Shown piece by piece: positions 5,021-6,188 of a stretch of DNA of 6,188 nt. Position 1 is the first letter of the stretch; every line of letters begins with the position of its first letter. The stretch is from an uncultured Methylococcaceae bacterium (GTDB lineage: Bacteria > Pseudomonadota > Gammaproteobacteria > Methylococcales > Methylomonadaceae). The stretch is taken from assembly GCA_903939355.1 (NCBI GenBank), contig CAJAHC010000250.1:1-6188 (forward strand), given 5' to 3'. The position numbers and the translations under genes are program-made. The notes below the pieces were generated by a model, which saw only the letters and a program-made list of their open reading frames with translations, did not search any database and had not been told where the DNA came from.

Positions 5021-6188
5021 TTAACCTTGCTCTGCTGTTTTACCTATTGGTTTGTCGGCTTTTTTATCATCCTTGCTTTTAGTTTCTTCAGCTTTTATTT
5101 CGTCAACCTTAATATCACCTCTTGGAGGCTTATCATCCCAACCTTGAGGATCTCTTACCGGCTTACGAGCCATCAGATCTTCAATTTGATATTTATCTAT
5201 AGTCTCATACTTCATTAATGCCGCAGCCATGGCATGTAGAATATCAATATTTTCTTTTAACAATCTTTCAGCACGCTCATAGTTTCTATCTATGAAAGAA
5301 CGAATTTCTTCATCAATCGTATGTGAGGTCTCCTCGGCTACTGTTTTATGCTGAGTCACTGAACGACCTAAAAACACTTCCCCTTCTTCTTCACTATAAG
5401 ATAATGGACCCAAGCGCTGAGATAATCCCCACTTAGTCACCATATTTCTCGCCAACTCAGTAGCTCGCTCAATGTCATTAGAAGCGCCTGTACTAACCTG
5501 CTCCCAACCAAAAACCACTTCTTCAGCAATACGTCCGCCATATAAGCTGGAAATCATACTATCCAGCTTTTGCTTACTGGCACTATACTGATCCCTCTCA
5601 GGTAAAAACATGGTCACACCCAGCGCACGTCCTCTAGGCATAATACTAACCTTATAAACAGGATCATGTTCAGGCACTAACTTGCCAACAATAGCGTGAC
5701 CCGCCTCATGATAAGCCGTCATTGTTTTTTCTTTTTCATCCATAACCATAGTGTGCCTTTCAGCACCCATAATCAATTTGTCTTTAGCTTTTTCCAAGTC
5801 AGCCATATTGACAACGCGCTTATTCATTCTAGCTGCCCACAAAGCGGCTTCATTGATTAAATTAGCCAAATCAGCCCCTGAAAATCCCGGTGTTCCTTGA
5901 GCTATGTATTTAATAATGACATCTTCATCGGTTGGAACTTTTTTCATATGGACAGCAAGTATTTGCTCACGACCCTTAACATCTGGCAGACCTACCGTGA
6001 CTTGACGATCGAATCGACCTGGACGCAATAGAGCTTTATCCAATACGTCTGGACGATTTGTTGCGGCTATAACGATAATGCCTTCATTACCTTCAAAACC
6101 ATCCATCTCAACCAATAACTGATTTAATGTCTGTTCGCGCTCATCATTGCCGCCACCTAAACCGGCACCACGCTGACGCCCCACAGCA
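5021..6188 (-). CDS. ftsH: ATP-dependent zinc metalloprotease FtsH (C-terminal part)
   Basis: FtsH is an inner-membrane AAA+ protease that forms hexamers and degrades membrane and regulatory proteins (LpxC and sigma-32 in E. coli). The frame runs off the right edge; the codons before GTG 6184 continue the conserved (A)[12 protein letters not shown], so that GTG is not a start. About 388 residues are seen and roughly 250 are missing (membrane anchor, Walker A and B). Counting from the GTG codon, the second region of homology has ATNRPDVLD (41-49) and the arginine fingers in RPGRFDR (54-60). The zinc site is HEAGH (159-163), with the probable third ligand D237 in GASNDIERA. The C-terminus is a Lys/Asp/Glu-rich tail of about 45 residues after [13 protein letters not shown], typical of proteobacterial FtsH. 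It ends at a strong terminator. Confidence 0.97.
   Translation of the reverse strand, partial: AVGRQRGAGLGGGNDEREQTLNQLLVEMDGFEGNEGIIVIAATNRPDVLDKALLRPGRFDRQVTVGLPDVKGREQILAVHMKKVPTDEDVIIKYIAQGTPGFSGADLANLINEAALWAARMNKRVVNMADLEKAKDKLIMGAERHTMVMDEKEKTMTAYHEAGHAIVGKLVPEHDPVYKVSIMPRGRALGVTMFLPERDQYSASKQKLDSMISSLYGGRIAEEVVFGWEQVSTGASNDIERATELARNMVTKWGLSQRLGPLSYSEEEGEVFLGRSVTQHKTVAEETSHTIDEEIRSFIDRNYERAERLLKENIDILHAMAAALMKYETIDKYQIEDLMARKPVRDPQGWDDKPPRGDIKVDEIKAEETKSKDDKKADKPIGKTAEQG

Noticed and set aside
5027..5218. Plus-strand 63-codon hydrophobic ORF
   Set aside because: It is antisense to the Lys/Glu-rich FtsH tail, which explains its Phe/Leu-rich, membrane-like look.
6182..6184. GTG as a start for a short FtsH
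   Set aside because: The upstream codons still match the conserved FtsH sequence (AVGRQRGAG), so the gene simply continues past the window.

Overview
The window reads as a low-GC gammaproteobacterial (perhaps betaproteobacterial) chromosome in which a mobile element has inserted next to a tRNA gene. The right part, about 2158-6188, carries ftsH, glmM, tpiA, secG and tRNA-Leu(GAG), an order close to the conserved ftsH-(folP)-glmM-(tpiA)-secG-tRNA-Leu cluster of gammaproteobacteria. The genus cannot be named from the sequence. All recognised genes lie on the minus strand, so transcription runs from high to low coordinates.

Host block: the C-terminal part of the membrane protease FtsH enters from the right edge and ends in a strong intrinsic terminator (4969-5000). 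glmM (UDP-GlcNAc precursor synthesis), tpiA (glycolysis), secG (Sec translocon) and leuU follow with short gaps, probably as one transcription unit, closed by a second terminator (2091-2126). folP, which usually sits between ftsH and glmM, is absent. For both tpiA and glmM the start supported by family alignment lies inside the longest open frame, at 3501 and 4899.

Element block, about 1-2160: a P4-type tyrosine recombinase gene begins 163 bp from the tRNA 3' end, the usual layout of an island integrated in a tRNA 3' end. A set of GGACAC repeats covers the integrase promoter and ribosome binding site. Beyond int lies a 337-bp non-coding stretch. It contains what looks like a C4/P4-CI-type antisense RNA with its own terminator, followed by a leader with a short complementary target just upstream of a small AlpA-type regulator gene. 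A further gene starts 2 nt after alpA and runs off the left edge. The layout is that of a P4-like satellite or genomic island: integrase, immunity-type RNA, AlpA regulator, then presumably replication or cargo genes. The other end of the element is outside the window.

The most interesting points are the RNA switch upstream of alpA, the repeat-covered int promoter, an A5:C68 mismatch in the tRNA acceptor stem that may be a scar of integration, and the missing folP with an insulating terminator in its place.
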